This document shows, in pieces, positions 44,278-54,499 of a stretch of 64,000 bases of DNA (position 1 is its first letter; each line of letters opens with the position of its first letter). The notes under the pieces are model-generated. The model saw only the letters and a program-made list of their open reading frames with translations. It did not search any database and was not told the origin of the DNA. The stretch is from Vibrio tubiashii (GTDB lineage: Bacteria; Pseudomonadota; Gammaproteobacteria; Enterobacterales; Vibrionaceae). The stretch is taken from positions 248,001 through 312,000 of the forward strand of contig JRWQ01000001.1 in NCBI GenBank assembly GCA_000775715.1. Reading direction: 5' to 3'. Made by a program: the position numbers and the translations under genes.

Positions 44278-46236
44278 ATGACACGTAGCCAAGAAATAGA
44301 AGACAGCCTTCAAAGCCCCTTATATAGTCGCATCGGTCGGCGCATCATTCTCATCATGGTACTACTCAGCGGTCTGATCACTGTTTTTACCACGCTATTG
44401 CAACTCTCTTGGGACTATAAAAAAGAGTTTAATACTGTTAAACAAAGGCAGCTAGAGATCCGAGATATTCACACTCCCCTACTTGCTTCTTCTGCGTGGA
44501 ACTTTGACCTTCAATCACTACAACAAGAGCTCGATGGATTGGTTAATTTATCAAAGCTCGATTACCTTAAAGTCGAAACTGGTGGCTACATTTTTGAGTC
44601 TGGAGAAGTAGTCACGGTCAACGCAATAAACAAGCAGTACCCGCTCATTTATAAACATCCTGACAGCGGTAAAATAGAAGAGATCGGTCAAATCTACATG
44701 CAGTCTGACGCGCAAGAGATATACGACTACTTGATTTGGCAAGCGGTGTATACGCTGCTACTCAATGCGGGTAAAACGTTGCTGGTATGCTTGCTGGTGC
44801 TGATGGTTTTCCACCGCAGTATCAACCAACGAATTTTTCATATCGCTCAGTACTTAAGGAAGTACAACCCTCGTCATCCTGCGAAGCCGTTGGTTCTCGA
44901 ACACCAAGCATGGATTTCTGAAAAAAACGATGAACTTGACTGGCTTGGCGACGAAGCGAATAAGATCACCAATAATGTGACTCTGCTCTACAACAACATC
45001 AAACAAGAGCAAGAACGCCTTAAAGAATTTGCACTCGTATCAACTGATTGGATGTGGGAGACCAATCAACATGGCGAGCTTGTCTATTGCTCCGACTGCA
45101 TGAGAGAAGCATTGAAAATTGAGCATCACAGCACCCCTAAGCTAAGTGACGTTGCAGCACTCAGTCACTGTGACCTGCTCCATAAGAACATTCAGCAGCA
45201 AAACTCATTCTCTAGGTGTGAAGAGACCATAGCTCTAAATCAATCTGAGCAACACTTGATGTTTCAAGCCAATGCTCGTTATGAAGATAATCAGTTCCTC
45301 GGGTATCGTGGCACCGCAATAAATATTACTGAGCTAAAACTGACTCAACTAAAACTTGAAGAGCTTAACCAAAACCTCGAACACACGGTGGCAGTTCGTA
45401 CCTTAGATCTAAAGCAGAGCATGAATCAATTGAAACATGCACAAGAGCAACTGGTTGAATCTGAGAAACTGGCGGCGCTCGGAGGGTTGGTTGCAGGGGT
45501 CGCTCACGAAGTTAATACCCCACTGGGGATCGCGGTCACTGCAACATCAGTGATTCGTGACGTCACAAAAGAAGCCAATCAAGCCTTTATCAATCAAACT
45601 CTCACCACAGACCAATTTAAGTCATTGATGGAGAGGATGTCTGACAGCACAACAATGCTCGAACACAATCTCAATAGAGCGGCAAAACTAATCAAAGACT
45701 TCAAGCAAACGGCCGTTGACCAAGTTTCAGAGAGCCGAAGCCAGTTTCAAGTGTATCAGGTATTAAATGCGCTTATCGCTAGTCTCCACCCTGAAACCCG
45801 AAAGGTGCCTGTTGTGCCTATACTTGAAGGCGATACCAACGCAACAATGAACAGTTTGCCGGGCGTACTGACTCAGGTCATTTCAAATCTGATCATGAAC
45901 AGCATTACCCATGCGTTCCACGAGCAAGATTCACCACAAATAGCCATTGCTTTCCACCAAAATGGCGACATGATGATATTTGAATATCATGACAATGGCA
46001 GCGGTATAGAAGCCTCGCTGCATCACAAAGTATTTGAACCTTTCTATACCACCAAGCGCGGTAAAGGGGGCTCGGGACTAGGCTTAAATTTAGTGTTTAA
46101 CTTAGTCAAACAAAAACTGAAAGGTGATCTGGTATTTAACTCAGCGCCAGATGAAGGGGTTCATTTCAAACTCACGCTACCGAAAAGCTTGCCCATCAGC
46201 GATGAGCCTGGGCACGAATTTGAGTACCACATATAA
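44278..46236 (+). CDS. Membrane sensor histidine kinase with PAS domain
   Basis: A 652-residue kinase. TM1 (about 20-42) and TM2 (about 160-180) flank a periplasmic sensor domain of about 115 residues. A PAS/PAC region (about 255-355) and a coiled coil (LEELNQNLEHTVAVRTLDL) precede the DHp motif GGLVAGVAHEVNTPLG with phosphoacceptor H410. The ATPase domain has N-box NLIMNSITHAF, DNGSGIEAS and GKGGSGLGLNLV. No receiver is fused, so a separate regulator, most likely the HD-GYP protein encoded next to it, should accept the phosphate. Confidence 0.92.
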   Translation: MTRSQEIEDSLQSPLYSRIGRRIILIMVLLSGLITVFTTLLQLSWDYKKEFNTVKQRQLEIRDIHTPLLASSAWNFDLQSLQQELDGLVNLSKLDYLKVETGGYIFESGEVVTVNAINKQYPLIYKHPDSGKIEEIGQIYMQSDAQEIYDYLIWQAVYTLLLNAGKTLLVCLLVLMVFHRSINQRIFHIAQYLRKYNPRHPAKPLVLEHQAWISEKNDELDWLGDEANKITNNVTLLYNNIKQEQERLKEFALVSTDWMWETNQHGELVYCSDCMREALKIEHHSTPKLSDVAALSHCDLLHKNIQQQNSFSRCEETIALNQSEQHLMFQANARYEDNQFLGYRGTAINITELKLTQLKLEELNQNLEHTVAVRTLDLKQSMNQLKHAQEQLVESEKLAALGGLVAGVAHEVNTPLGIAVTATSVIRDVTKEANQAFINQTLTTDQFKSLMERMSDSTTMLEHNLNRAAKLIKDFKQTAVDQVSESRSQFQVYQVLNALIASLHPETRKVPVVPILEGDTNATMNSLPGVLTQVISNLIMNSITHAFHEQDSPQIAIAFHQNGDMMIFEYHDNGSGIEASLHHKVFEPFYTTKRGKGGSGLGLNLVFNLVKQKLKGDLVFNSAPDEGVHFKLTLPKSLPISDEPGHEFEYHI

Positions 46237-46263
46237 AAATGATTGAGTTAGGGTCTATTGCCC

Positions 46264-47808
46264 CTAATCAGGCAACGAGTTACGAATCTCGATAAATTCG
46301 TCCCAATGTTCAATGAATAAATCAACGAGCTTAGGTTCGAAGTGCATGCCTCTTTGATGGAGGATTTCAGCCTTGATATCTTTGTCACTCCAAGGCTCTT
46401 TATAGCTTCGTTTAGCGCCAAGCGCATCAAATACATCCGCCAGTGAGGCAATGCGACCACTGATGGGAATATCTTCGCCTTTCAATCCATGAGGATAGCC
46501 CGTACCATCCCATTTTTCATGGTGATAAGCGGCAATTTCTTTTGCTACAACTATCAAACGGCGTTTTGAACGGCTAAGAATCTCAACACCATAATCGACG
46601 TGCTTTTTCATGATATCCCACTCGTGCTGATCGAGTTTGCCCGGCTTATGTAAGATCGAGTCAGGTACAGCCACTTTACCGACATCATGTAGGGGAGAGG
46701 CATGCTTCAGTATATTGGCTTCGTCTTCACTCAAGCCATACAAAAGTGCAAGCTTTTCGCAAATCAACGACACACGCTGAACATGCGCGCCGGTTTCACG
46801 GCTTCGCGCTTCTACTGCGTTTGCAAGGCTATAAACGAGTTCTTTTGAAGTATCTTTGATATCTAATAGCAAGCTGAGATTTTCAAAGGTTAAACCGATA
46901 TTCTGCATATAGATTTCAAGCAATTGAATATCAAGTTCAGACATATCTTTCTGAAAGTTAACATACAGAAGACTGTCTACATTCTGCTCATCATTGGTGT
47001 AAAGCACAAACGCGTCACCGAAGTGCTGTGAATGCCTTTCATCCAACACTTTCTTACAACGCATAGAGACCAGTTCCGGCAGTTTGTTAAACGCACATTC
47101 GCTATAACAGTCTACGTACTCCCCTGTTGCTGCAATAGTCAAAGCTCGCGTTGCTTCACCATCTGGGCGAGGTTTAACAACACAGTAGAAAGCGGATTTT
47201 TCTAATTGCAATAAAGACGTCAATTGCTCGAGAACGGCAGACGCATAGGTTTTTAGCGTAGAGGTGTTTTGTACTTTTGCCGATGACTCAATAACCTTGC
47301 GCAATCCCAGTTTTTGTCGTTCAATCAAGCATAAGTCTCGATAAGAACGCAGCATTGAGTAGAGCAAAGTTTTTAACTTTTGGGTAGTAAGTTCGGTTTT
47401 CTCTTTGTAATCGTCAATTTCATATTCACGGATGACAATATCTTCAGGTGCTTGACCCGCTTGGCCAGTCCGTAACACAACCCGCATTAATCTGTCATCT
47501 AAATCGTCGCGAATAAACTTAACCAGCTCTAGACCAGCGTGTTCTGTTTCCATCACTACGTCGACCAAGGCTAAAGCAATATTGCTGTTCTGCTGGCAAA
47601 TTTGCCTTGCCTCTTGCCCAGAATGCGCAGATATAAGGTTGAGCTTTCGTCCATCAAAACGAAAACCCGTTAGCGCCAGCCGCGTAACTTGGTGCATCTG
47701 AATATCATCGTCGACAAGCAGGACTGTCCACGGTTCAGAACATTCAAGCTCAGCAGGTTGGTTACTCTGCGGCTTTTCTTGGTCTCGTTGGTCAGCAAAT
47801 AAGTCCAT
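46264..47808 (-). CDS. Response regulator with HD-GYP phosphodiesterase domain
   Basis: A 514-residue protein: receiver domain (about 28-150; VLLVDDDIQMHQ, phosphoacceptor D83 in LVDVVMET), a central DUF3369-like domain (about 170-310) and a C-terminal HD-GYP domain. Catalytic residues are intact: HDVGK with H374-D375, HHEKWDGTGYP near 425 and SLADVFDAL. HD-GYP enzymes hydrolyse c-di-GMP to GMP, so phosphorylation is predicted to switch c-di-GMP removal. It is convergent with the adjacent kinase gene, 27 nt apart. Confidence 0.93.
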   Translation of the reverse strand: MDLFADQRDQEKPQSNQPAELECSEPWTVLLVDDDIQMHQVTRLALTGFRFDGRKLNLISAHSGQEARQICQQNSNIALALVDVVMETEHAGLELVKFIRDDLDDRLMRVVLRTGQAGQAPEDIVIREYEIDDYKEKTELTTQKLKTLLYSMLRSYRDLCLIERQKLGLRKVIESSAKVQNTSTLKTYASAVLEQLTSLLQLEKSAFYCVVKPRPDGEATRALTIAATGEYVDCYSECAFNKLPELVSMRCKKVLDERHSQHFGDAFVLYTNDEQNVDSLLYVNFQKDMSELDIQLLEIYMQNIGLTFENLSLLLDIKDTSKELVYSLANAVEARSRETGAHVQRVSLICEKLALLYGLSEDEANILKHASPLHDVGKVAVPDSILHKPGKLDQHEWDIMKKHVDYGVEILSRSKRRLIVVAKEIAAYHHEKWDGTGYPHGLKGEDIPISGRIASLADVFDALGAKRSYKEPWSDKDIKAEILHQRGMHFEPKLVDLFIEHWDEFIEIRNSLPD

Positions 47809-47915
47809 TTATCACCTAAAATAACATACTGTTCACTATTTAGGTTTAGCATAGATCCGTAAGTAATTGCTACTTACCCATTAGTCTTACGTGCTTTATC
47901 AAATGCAAATAGCGG

Positions 47916-48917
47916 TCAAACTTTGCGCACCGTGGATCGGATCACTAACGTTGGCTCTAGTTGAACGACCTCAGTGTCGTTTGAATTGCCATCGAGCTTT
48001 TTCAGTAATGCCTCAACAGCCGCTTTACCCAGTCGGTATTTCGGCTGATGAATTGTGGTCAATGCAGGGCTCATAAATTTTGCGATATGGATGTCATCGT
48101 AGCCAACAATAGAAAGGTCTTCGGGAATTCTAACCCCCTTTTCATGGGCGGCATTAAGCACCCCCATTGCCATCATGTCATTGCAGACAAAGATTGCACT
48201 CGGTAACTCACCTCTGTCATACATCTTGTTAAAGGACTCGTAGCCACCTTCACACTCAAAGTCAGACTCGATAATCCAATTAGCTTTAAACTCAAGTCCT
48301 TGCTCATTGAGGGCTCGCTTATACCCTTCGTAACGCATTTGAGCCTGGTGTTTAACTAAAGGGCCTGTAATGCAACCAATATGCTTATGGCCTGATTCAA
48401 TCAGATGCTTGGCAGCTAAATATCCACCACGCAGCGAGTTATCTTGAATCTTATCACTAGTAAACAGCATAGGCCCCCAATCCATGACTACGACTGGGAT
48501 ATCTTGATACTGCTCGAACACTTCTAGGCGCTCTCCTTCCAATGAAGAGCACATTAGAATTAGGCCATCGACCCTTTTCTGCAAAAGTGTATTTATCGAC
48601 GCTCGCATCCGTTCATGGTCGCCTTCGGTATTGCAAAGAATCAAACTATATCCTTGGTGGTAGCAACTGCGCTCAACACCTTTTACTACCTCACCAAAAA
48701 ACGGATTGGTTGAAGTAGTCACAAGCATGCCAATGGTTTTAGTTCGATTAACTTTGAGGCTGCGGGCCAATGCAGAGGGACGATAGTTGAGCTCACGTGC
48801 AGCATTGTTGACGCGCTCCGAGATCTCTTCACTAACAAAGCGAGATTTATTGATGACATGACTCACCGTCGACGTGGATACACCCGCGTGTTTTGCGATA
48901 TCTTTCATTGTCGCCAT
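47916..48917 (-). CDS. rbsR: Ribose operon repressor RbsR, LacI family
   Basis: A 333-residue LacI-family repressor: N-terminal helix-turn-helix and hinge (ATMKDIAKHAGVSTSTVSHV, residues 2-21 onward) and a periplasmic-binding-like effector domain (TIGMLVTTSTNPFFGEVVKG). It is the last gene of rbsDACBK-rbsR, 29 nt after rbsK. It should bind the ATCGAAACGTTTCGAT palindromes upstream of rbsD and release on binding ribose, which is inferred from the E. coli system. Confidence 0.94.
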   Translation of the reverse strand: MATMKDIAKHAGVSTSTVSHVINKSRFVSEEISERVNNAARELNYRPSALARSLKVNRTKTIGMLVTTSTNPFFGEVVKGVERSCYHQGYSLILCNTEGDHERMRASINTLLQKRVDGLILMCSSLEGERLEVFEQYQDIPVVVMDWGPMLFTSDKIQDNSLRGGYLAAKHLIESGHKHIGCITGPLVKHQAQMRYEGYKRALNEQGLEFKANWIIESDFECEGGYESFNKMYDRGELPSAIFVCNDMMAMGVLNAAHEKGVRIPEDLSIVGYDDIHIAKFMSPALTTIHQPKYRLGKAAVEALLKKLDGNSNDTEVVQLEPTLVIRSTVRKV

Positions 48918-48946
48918 GTCATTCTCTCCTTGATCGTGGCCAGACG

Positions 48947-49867
48947 TTAACTTCGCTCTGCTAAGAATGCGTCGACTTCCTCCCTACTCGGAATTGAGGT
49001 CTGGGCACCGAAACGGGTCACAGAGATAGCCGCAGCTGCATGCGCGAAGATTATTGCTGATTTTAAAGGTAAATCTTCCAGTAAACCAGTGACTAGTGCC
49101 CCATTAAAGGTATCACCAGCAGCAGTTGTATCTGTAGCGTCAACTTTAAAACCTGGGATTAGCTCGCCACGGCCGTTTTCGCTTAACCAAACACCTTTCG
49201 CTCCCAAGGTAATCATAACGATTTCTATACCCTTACGGTGTAGTTCGTTTGCCGCCTGTTGCGCACTATCGTTGTCTGTCACGGTAATACCAGTTAGCAC
49301 TTCGGCTTCAGTCTCGTTCGGTGTAATGACATCAACACATGCAAGCAGCTCATCTGACAACGGACGCGCTGGCGCTGGGTTTAAAATCACATTTGTACGT
49401 GCGTCTTTCGCTACTTGTGCGGCTTTCTCAATGCCGCACATAGGAGTTTCTAGCTGGGTAAGTAAGTACTTGGCTGAGCGAATCTGTTCTAAATCACTCT
49501 CTATCGCTTCAGCGGTTAGCTTGCCATTTGCTTCCGCAGAGATACAAATACTATTTTCACCGCTGTCGGAAACTTGAATCATCGCAATGCCTGTTGGGCA
49601 ATTGGGCTCCATTTTAACGCCAGCGATATTGATGTTGTCCATCTTGAAATTTTCACGAATATTGATGCCGAACGCATCATCCCCCACACAAGCAATAAAG
49701 CCTGTATCAGCGTTCAAGCGCGCTGCAGCAACCGCTTGGTTTGCACCTTTACCACCTGGGATAACTTGATAGTTACGGCCATGTAACGTCTCGCCAGGGC
49801 GAGGGAAAGAAGGCACTTGAAGAACATGGTCAGCGTTAACACTACCTAAAACCACTAACTTATTCAT
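48947..49867 (-). CDS. rbsK: Ribokinase
   Basis: A 306-residue PfkB-family kinase phosphorylating ribose to ribose-5-phosphate. N-terminal KLVVLGSVNADHVLQVPSFP, substrate motif GGKGANQAVAAARL and C-terminal ATP/anion-hole motif DTTAAGDTFNGAL are intact. The frame extends to 49936, but the ATG at 49867 with GAGGA upstream gives the normal N-terminus. A strong non-terminator hairpin lies in the 176-nt gap after rbsB. Confidence 0.96.
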   Translation of the reverse strand: MNKLVVLGSVNADHVLQVPSFPRPGETLHGRNYQVIPGGKGANQAVAAARLNADTGFIACVGDDAFGINIRENFKMDNINIAGVKMEPNCPTGIAMIQVSDSGENSICISAEANGKLTAEAIESDLEQIRSAKYLLTQLETPMCGIEKAAQVAKDARTNVILNPAPARPLSDELLACVDVITPNETEAEVLTGITVTDNDSAQQAANELHRKGIEIVMITLGAKGVWLSENGRGELIPGFKVDATDTTAAGDTFNGALVTGLLEDLPLKSAIIFAHAAAAISVTRFGAQTSIPSREEVDAFLAERS

Positions 49868-49988
49868 ATGGGATTCCTCGACTCGATTGAGTCTTTCAAT
49901 AAACAGGATTACCAACCGGGATAAAAAGGTGTTCATTCAGGCTGGTACAATAGCAATAAGCTCTAACATAAAGATCATTGCTATTCGC

Positions 49989-50026
49989 CCTTCTCCCCTA
50001 AACGACAGATTTAAAAGGGGAGAAGG
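49989..50026 (-). repeat. Intercistronic hairpin between rbsB and rbsK
   Basis: Perfect 11-bp stem CCTTCTCCCCT/AGGGGAGAAGG (49989-49999 with 50016-50026) with a 16-nt loop, 18 nt after the rbsB stop. No T run follows on the minus strand. It probably stabilises the upstream rbsB message or reduces read-through, giving more binding protein than kinase. Confidence 0.7.
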
Positions 50027-50043
50027 ACAAAACTTGTTGTCGG

Positions 50044-50922
50044 TTACTTAGTCACAACTTTTAGCGGTACTGGGATGTACTCTTCTACCTGAGAACCTTT
50101 CAGTACTTTGTCAGCAGTTTCGATACCTAGAGCACCGATTAAGTCAGGTTGCTGGGCGATCGTCGCAGAAAGCTTGCCACGGTTAACCGCTGCAATACCG
50201 TCATCAGTGCCATCGAAGCCAACAATCATCACATCTTTACCAGACGCTTGAACTGCGCGAAGTGCACCTAGTGCCATTTCGTCATTCTGCGCAAAGACCG
50301 CTTGTACATCCGGGTTAGCCGCTAGCAAGTTTTCCATCACGTTTAGACCTTTAGTACGGTCGAAGTCAGCAGGTTGGCTAGCAAGCACATCCATTTCACT
50401 GCCTTTAACCGCATTCATGAAGCCTTCACCACGTTCACGTGCCGCAGATGTACCCGCAATACCTTCCAGTTGGATAACTTTTGCTTTCATACCCACCTTT
50501 TCAACGATGTAGTTGCCCGCCATTTCGCCGCCTACTACGTTGTCAGAGGCAATATGGCTGACCACTTCACCACGGCTTGCGCCACGGTCTAGCGTCAGTA
50601 CTGGGATGTTAGAACGGTTTGCCATGCGAATGGCATTGGAGACCGCATCTGAATCCGTTGGGTTGATTAGAATCGCTTTAACACCGCGGATAGTCAGATC
50701 TTCAATGTTTGACAACTCTTTGCTTGGGTCATTTTGCGAGTCTAATACAATTAGGTCATAACCTAACTCTTTAGCCTTTGCTTCAGCACCATCTTTCATC
50801 GTCACGAAGAAAGGGTTGTTTAGCGTAGACAGTACGATGGCCATCGTATCCTGAGCTTGCGCCGCAACAGAAACGGTTGACGAAAGTAGTGCAGCAGAGA
50901 TAAGAGTCGTTAGTTTTTTCAT
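50044..50922 (-). CDS. rbsB: Ribose periplasmic-binding protein RbsB
   Basis: A 292-residue secreted sugar-binding protein. The signal peptide starts [20 protein letters not shown] and ends near AQA; the mature part begins [20 protein letters not shown], the RbsB ribose-binding N-terminus. Mid-protein [17 protein letters not shown] and the C-terminal KVVTK fit. The ATG at 50922 has AAGGA upstream and is preferred to the upstream in-frame start at 50961. It delivers ribose to RbsAC and probably to a chemoreceptor. Confidence 0.95.
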   Translation of the reverse strand: MKKLTTLISAALLSSTVSVAAQAQDTMAIVLSTLNNPFFVTMKDGAEAKAKELGYDLIVLDSQNDPSKELSNIEDLTIRGVKAILINPTDSDAVSNAIRMANRSNIPVLTLDRGASRGEVVSHIASDNVVGGEMAGNYIVEKVGMKAKVIQLEGIAGTSAARERGEGFMNAVKGSEMDVLASQPADFDRTKGLNVMENLLAANPDVQAVFAQNDEMALGALRAVQASGKDVMIVGFDGTDDGIAAVNRGKLSATIAQQPDLIGALGIETADKVLKGSQVEEYIPVPLKVVTK

Positions 50923-50982
50923 TTTCTCAGTCCTTGTGTAGGGTGAGCCAAGACACGTCACTTGGCTCGATTTAGTTATGAT

Positions 50983-51966
50983 TTACTTGTTTTTGTTGTC
51001 TACCAGTACCGCAAGTAGGATTACCACTGCTTTAGCGATCATTTGGTAGTAGGAGGAAACATCGAGTAGGTTTAGAGCGTTGTTGAGGAAGCCGATAATC
51101 AGCGCACCGATAAGCGTGCCCATGATTCGGCCCTTGCCACCCATTAGGCTAGTGCCGCCCAATACCACCGCGGCAATCGCGTCAAGCTCATAGCCCATGC
51201 CTGCAGTTGGTTGTGCAGACGAAAGTCGTGAGGTAACGATAATGCCTGCTAGCGCCGCCAACAGACCACAAATGGCATACACACCAATCTTAACGCGATC
51301 AACGTTAATACCAGACAAACGAGTGGCGGATTCGTTACCACCTAGGGCGTACACATAACGGCCAAAACGAGTGTGATTTAATAAGTACCAAGCAGCAGCG
51401 AAAACAACCACCATCAACCAAACTGGCACTGGGATACCCAATGCGTAGCCTGTACCAAACCAAGCGAATGCATCAGCGGTGTCAGTAAAGCCGGTAGAAA
51501 TTGGTCGACCATCGGTGTACACCATAGTGACACCACGCAGTAGCGTCATAGTCACAAGCGTTGCGATGAACGCTTGCACTTTACCCTTCGCGATAATAAT
51601 ACCGCTTATCGCCCCTAACGCTGCACCGGCGACAAGCGCAGTCGGTACAGCAATAAGAACCGGCACTTCCATCGCTATCAAACTCGCAGCAAATGCACCG
51701 CATAGTGCCAGTACAGAGCCGACACTTAGATCAATACCTGCGGTTAAAATCACTAGCGTCATACCGACTGCAATGATGGCATTGACCGAGGTCTGACGCA
51801 GGATATTAAGAATGTTGTCTACAGTAAAAAAGTTAGGATTCAAGAATGACACGACAACTATCAAAAACAGCAAAGCTATCAATGATTTTTGTTCAATCAA
51901 CCACTCTTTACTCAACAGCTTGTTGCTGGTCGTTTGTGTTGGTTTGCTCATGGTATTGGTACTCAT
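50983..51966 (-). CDS. rbsC: Ribose ABC transporter permease RbsC
   Basis: A 327-residue membrane permease with about ten helices and family motifs [20 protein letters not shown] and [20 protein letters not shown]. The start ATG overlaps the rbsA stop by 4 nt. Confidence 0.95.
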   Translation of the reverse strand: MSTNTMSKPTQTTSNKLLSKEWLIEQKSLIALLFLIVVVSFLNPNFFTVDNILNILRQTSVNAIIAVGMTLVILTAGIDLSVGSVLALCGAFAASLIAMEVPVLIAVPTALVAGAALGAISGIIIAKGKVQAFIATLVTMTLLRGVTMVYTDGRPISTGFTDTADAFAWFGTGYALGIPVPVWLMVVVFAAAWYLLNHTRFGRYVYALGGNESATRLSGINVDRVKIGVYAICGLLAALAGIIVTSRLSSAQPTAGMGYELDAIAAVVLGGTSLMGGKGRIMGTLIGALIIGFLNNALNLLDVSSYYQMIAKAVVILLAVLVDNKNK

Positions 51967-53468
51967 GCTGCTTCCTCATTAATCTTTTTGCCTACGGCAC
52001 AGGCGAGTAATTTCTCTTGGTCGGCGTCTTTCGCATCAAACTCGCCACTTATTCGACCTTCATGCATCACAATAATACGGTCGCTCATGCCTAACACTTC
52101 GGGCATTTCCGACGAGACAAGAATGATGCTCATACCATCGGCTTTAAATTTGTTGATCAGTTGGTAGATCTCTTTCTTCGCGCCCACATCAACACCGCGA
52201 GTTGGCTCATCCAGAATCAGAACTTTCGGCTTGGTCATTAAACCCTTGGCAATCGCCACTTTCTGCTGGTTACCGCCAGAAAGGTTGCCAATTATCTGGT
52301 CTCGGGTTGGCGTCTTGATGTTGAACAGCTTGATGAAATCTTCAACAGCGAGGGCCTCTTCCCCATGTTGAATACGGCCACCTTTAGTTAGCTTATCGAG
52401 GGAACAAAGTGACATGTTCTCTTTGACTGAGAGCCCCAACACTAAGCCATCACCTTTTCTATCTTCAGAGATATAAGCAATGCCGTTAGATAGGCCATCT
52501 TGTGGACTGATCGGATTAATGGTTTTGTTTTCTAGGTTGATTACGCCACGTTCACTTGGCAGCGCGCCGTAAATCACCTTCATCAACTCCGTGCGACCTG
52601 CGCCCATTAGCCCAGAAACACCAAGGATTTCGCCGCGCTTAAGAGTAAAACTGACATCGTTAACACCAGAACCTGTCAAACCAACCACTTCTAAGCAGGT
52701 TTCCCCATGGCGGACGTCAATACGCGGGTACTGCTCATCAAGCTTACGGCCTACCATCATCTCAATTAAGCCATCTTCATCGGTGTCGGTCACTTGACAC
52801 TCACCGATAAACTTACCGTCACGCAGCACAGTAATATCATCACAAATTTGGAAAATCTCTTTTAGGCGGTGAGAGATGTAAACAATACCGCAGCCTTGAT
52901 CGCGCAGTTCGTTGATCACACTGAACAGAGACTCGGTTTCTGTATCAGTCAGCGCATCTGTTGGCTCGTCCATGATGATGACTTTAGAATCAAACGAGAG
53001 CGCTTTAGCGATTTCGACCATCTGCTGCTCGCCTAAACTAAGGTTGCCTAACGGGGTTTTAGAGCTGTGTTTGACGTTTAAACGTGCAAGTAGCTTATCC
53101 GCTTCGTCATACATTTTGCCCCACTGAATCCCACCAAAAGCGCTAGTAAATTCGCGACCAAGGAAAATATTTTCGGCAATGGTAAGCTCTGGGATTAAGT
53201 TGAGCTCTTGGTGAATAATACTAATACCCGCTTGCTGCGAGTCTCTAGGCCCCTTAAATGCGGCCGCTTCACCTTGGTAATGAATCGTGCCTGAATCTTT
53301 AGTGTAAATGCCAGTAAGCACTTTCATTAGCGTTGATTTGCCAGCGCCGTTTTCCCCCATTAGGGCCATAACGCGGCCTGGATATACATTAAGGCTGGCT
53401 TTATCCAGAGCCTTAACCCCCGGAAAAGCTTTTTCAATCGCGCTGAGTTGAAGAATGGCTTGAGTCAT
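51963..53468 (-). CDS. rbsA: Ribose ABC transporter ATPase RbsA
   Basis: A 501-residue protein of two fused ABC domains. The first has Walker [17 protein letters not shown], signature [15 protein letters not shown] and Walker [12 protein letters not shown]. The second has a degenerate P-loop [16 protein letters not shown] but intact [15 protein letters not shown] and [12 protein letters not shown], as usual for sugar importers of this class. It lies 24 nt after rbsD. Confidence 0.96.
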   Translation of the reverse strand: MTQAILQLSAIEKAFPGVKALDKASLNVYPGRVMALMGENGAGKSTLMKVLTGIYTKDSGTIHYQGEAAAFKGPRDSQQAGISIIHQELNLIPELTIAENIFLGREFTSAFGGIQWGKMYDEADKLLARLNVKHSSKTPLGNLSLGEQQMVEIAKALSFDSKVIIMDEPTDALTDTETESLFSVINELRDQGCGIVYISHRLKEIFQICDDITVLRDGKFIGECQVTDTDEDGLIEMMVGRKLDEQYPRIDVRHGETCLEVVGLTGSGVNDVSFTLKRGEILGVSGLMGAGRTELMKVIYGALPSERGVINLENKTINPISPQDGLSNGIAYISEDRKGDGLVLGLSVKENMSLCSLDKLTKGGRIQHGEEALAVEDFIKLFNIKTPTRDQIIGNLSGGNQQKVAIAKGLMTKPKVLILDEPTRGVDVGAKKEIYQLINKFKADGMSIILVSSEMPEVLGMSDRIIVMHEGRISGEFDAKDADQEKLLACAVGKKINEEAA

Positions 53469-53492
53469 AACTCTTCCCTATCGTCGTACGGG

Positions 53493-53912
53493 TTAAAAGA
53501 CCACACCTGCTTGGAAGATCACGTTCGCATACGGCGTGCATTCACCGGTACGAACAACAGCTCGGCTATTACGCGTTCTTTGTTTAAACTCTTCGTGAGA
53601 AACATAACTCACTGCAATCTGCTTACCATTTCGCTCACCTTCCGCAGCAAGCTCTTTAATTAGTGCGTCGTGATGACTTGGGCTTACATCGGCAAACTCT
53701 TGAGCAATAATCACGCTCTCAACTTGAGATTCGGATAGCAACACACGTACGGTGTCTAAGAATGAAGGTACGCCGTGAGTCAAGGCTAGATCAATACGTT
53801 GTACTTCATCAGGGATTGGCAGGCCGGCATCACAGACTGTGATTTCGTCGGTATGACCTAGTGTCGCCACTAGGTAAGAAAGTTCTGAATTTATAAGGGT
53901 GCTTTTCTTCAT
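53493..53912 (-). CDS. rbsD: D-ribose pyranase RbsD
   Basis: A 139-residue enzyme interconverting pyranose and furanose ribose so that ribokinase can act. Catalytic H20 lies in ATLGHTDEI and the conserved DAGLPIP follows. First gene of the operon; AAGG precedes the ATG. The 307-nt upstream region carries two operator palindromes. Confidence 0.96.
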   Translation of the reverse strand: MKKSTLINSELSYLVATLGHTDEITVCDAGLPIPDEVQRIDLALTHGVPSFLDTVRVLLSESQVESVIIAQEFADVSPSHHDALIKELAAEGERNGKQIAVSYVSHEEFKQRTRNSRAVVRTGECTPYANVIFQAGVVF

Positions 53913-53989
53913 TTTGTCGACCTTTCAATAATGCTTTTATCGTACGGTGAGATTGATTTTCCAACTTAATTCATATTGACAGAAAACTC

Positions 53990-54005
53990 ATCGAAACGTT
54001 TCGAT
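53990..54005. promoter_or_regulatory. RbsR operator 1
   Basis: Perfect 16-bp LacI-type palindrome ATCGAAACGTTTCGAT, 78 nt upstream of rbsD. Same core as operator 2, with centres 123 bp apart. Confidence 0.8.
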
Positions 54006-54105
54006 AGCATAATAGTCTGCCGCTTTGAAATTTCGATACCTTGATATTGAGAGTGTGAAACCGATCTTCTTTGCGAGACATTTCTCACTCTTTAGAGTGA
54101 CAATG

Positions 54106-54135
54106 ATCACCCATCGAAACGTTTCGATGGGTGAT
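54106..54135. promoter_or_regulatory. RbsR operator 2, 30-bp perfect palindrome
   Basis: Perfect palindrome of 30 bp (left arm ATCACCCATCGAAAC) containing the same 16-bp core as operator 1. It lies 85 nt before the divergent lipoprotein gene and about 195 nt before rbsD. The two sites suit a repression loop; the second may also control the lipoprotein gene. Confidence 0.8.
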
Positions 54136-54219
54136 TTAAAGTAGATTTTTCCGCAAAAAAACACACTACTTGCCATTTTTCGCTATAGTGGCGTAACGAT
54201 ATAATTGTTGGATTTTGAT

Positions 54220-54483
54220 ATGAAGAAAGCGGCTCTAGTTGTGCTAGCTCTCGTTTCTTTAAGCGGTTGCCAAAAGGAAATAGGGACCCAAGCTTGGTGT
54301 GACGAAATGACGGAGATACCAAAGAGTAAATGGACTGGGCAAAATGCAATAGATTACGCCAAGCACTGTGTGCTACTCGACGCCGTCGGCAGCGAAAATT
54401 GGTGCAATGATTTAAAAGAAAAACCAAAAGGTGACTGGAGTGCAAATGACGCCAAAAACTTTGCCCAGTACTGTGTTTTCTAA
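54220..54483 (+). CDS. Lipoprotein with two DUF3012-like units
   Basis: An 87-residue lipoprotein. The signal peptide ends in lipobox LSGC (Cys at about residue 17). The mature part consists of two similar units: WCDEMTEIPKSKWTGQNAID...YAKHCV and WCNDLKEKPKGDWSANDAKN...FAQYCV, each with paired cysteines and a PKxxW core, resembling DUF3012. The start is the ATG at 54220; a frame opening at 54205 adds four residues before it. It is divergent from rbs across RbsR-type operators. Function unknown. Confidence 0.72.
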   Translation: MKKAALVVLALVSLSGCQKEIGTQAWCDEMTEIPKSKWTGQNAIDYAKHCVLLDAVGSENWCNDLKEKPKGDWSANDAKNFAQYCVF

Positions 54484-54499
54484 TCGGATTCAGAAAACG

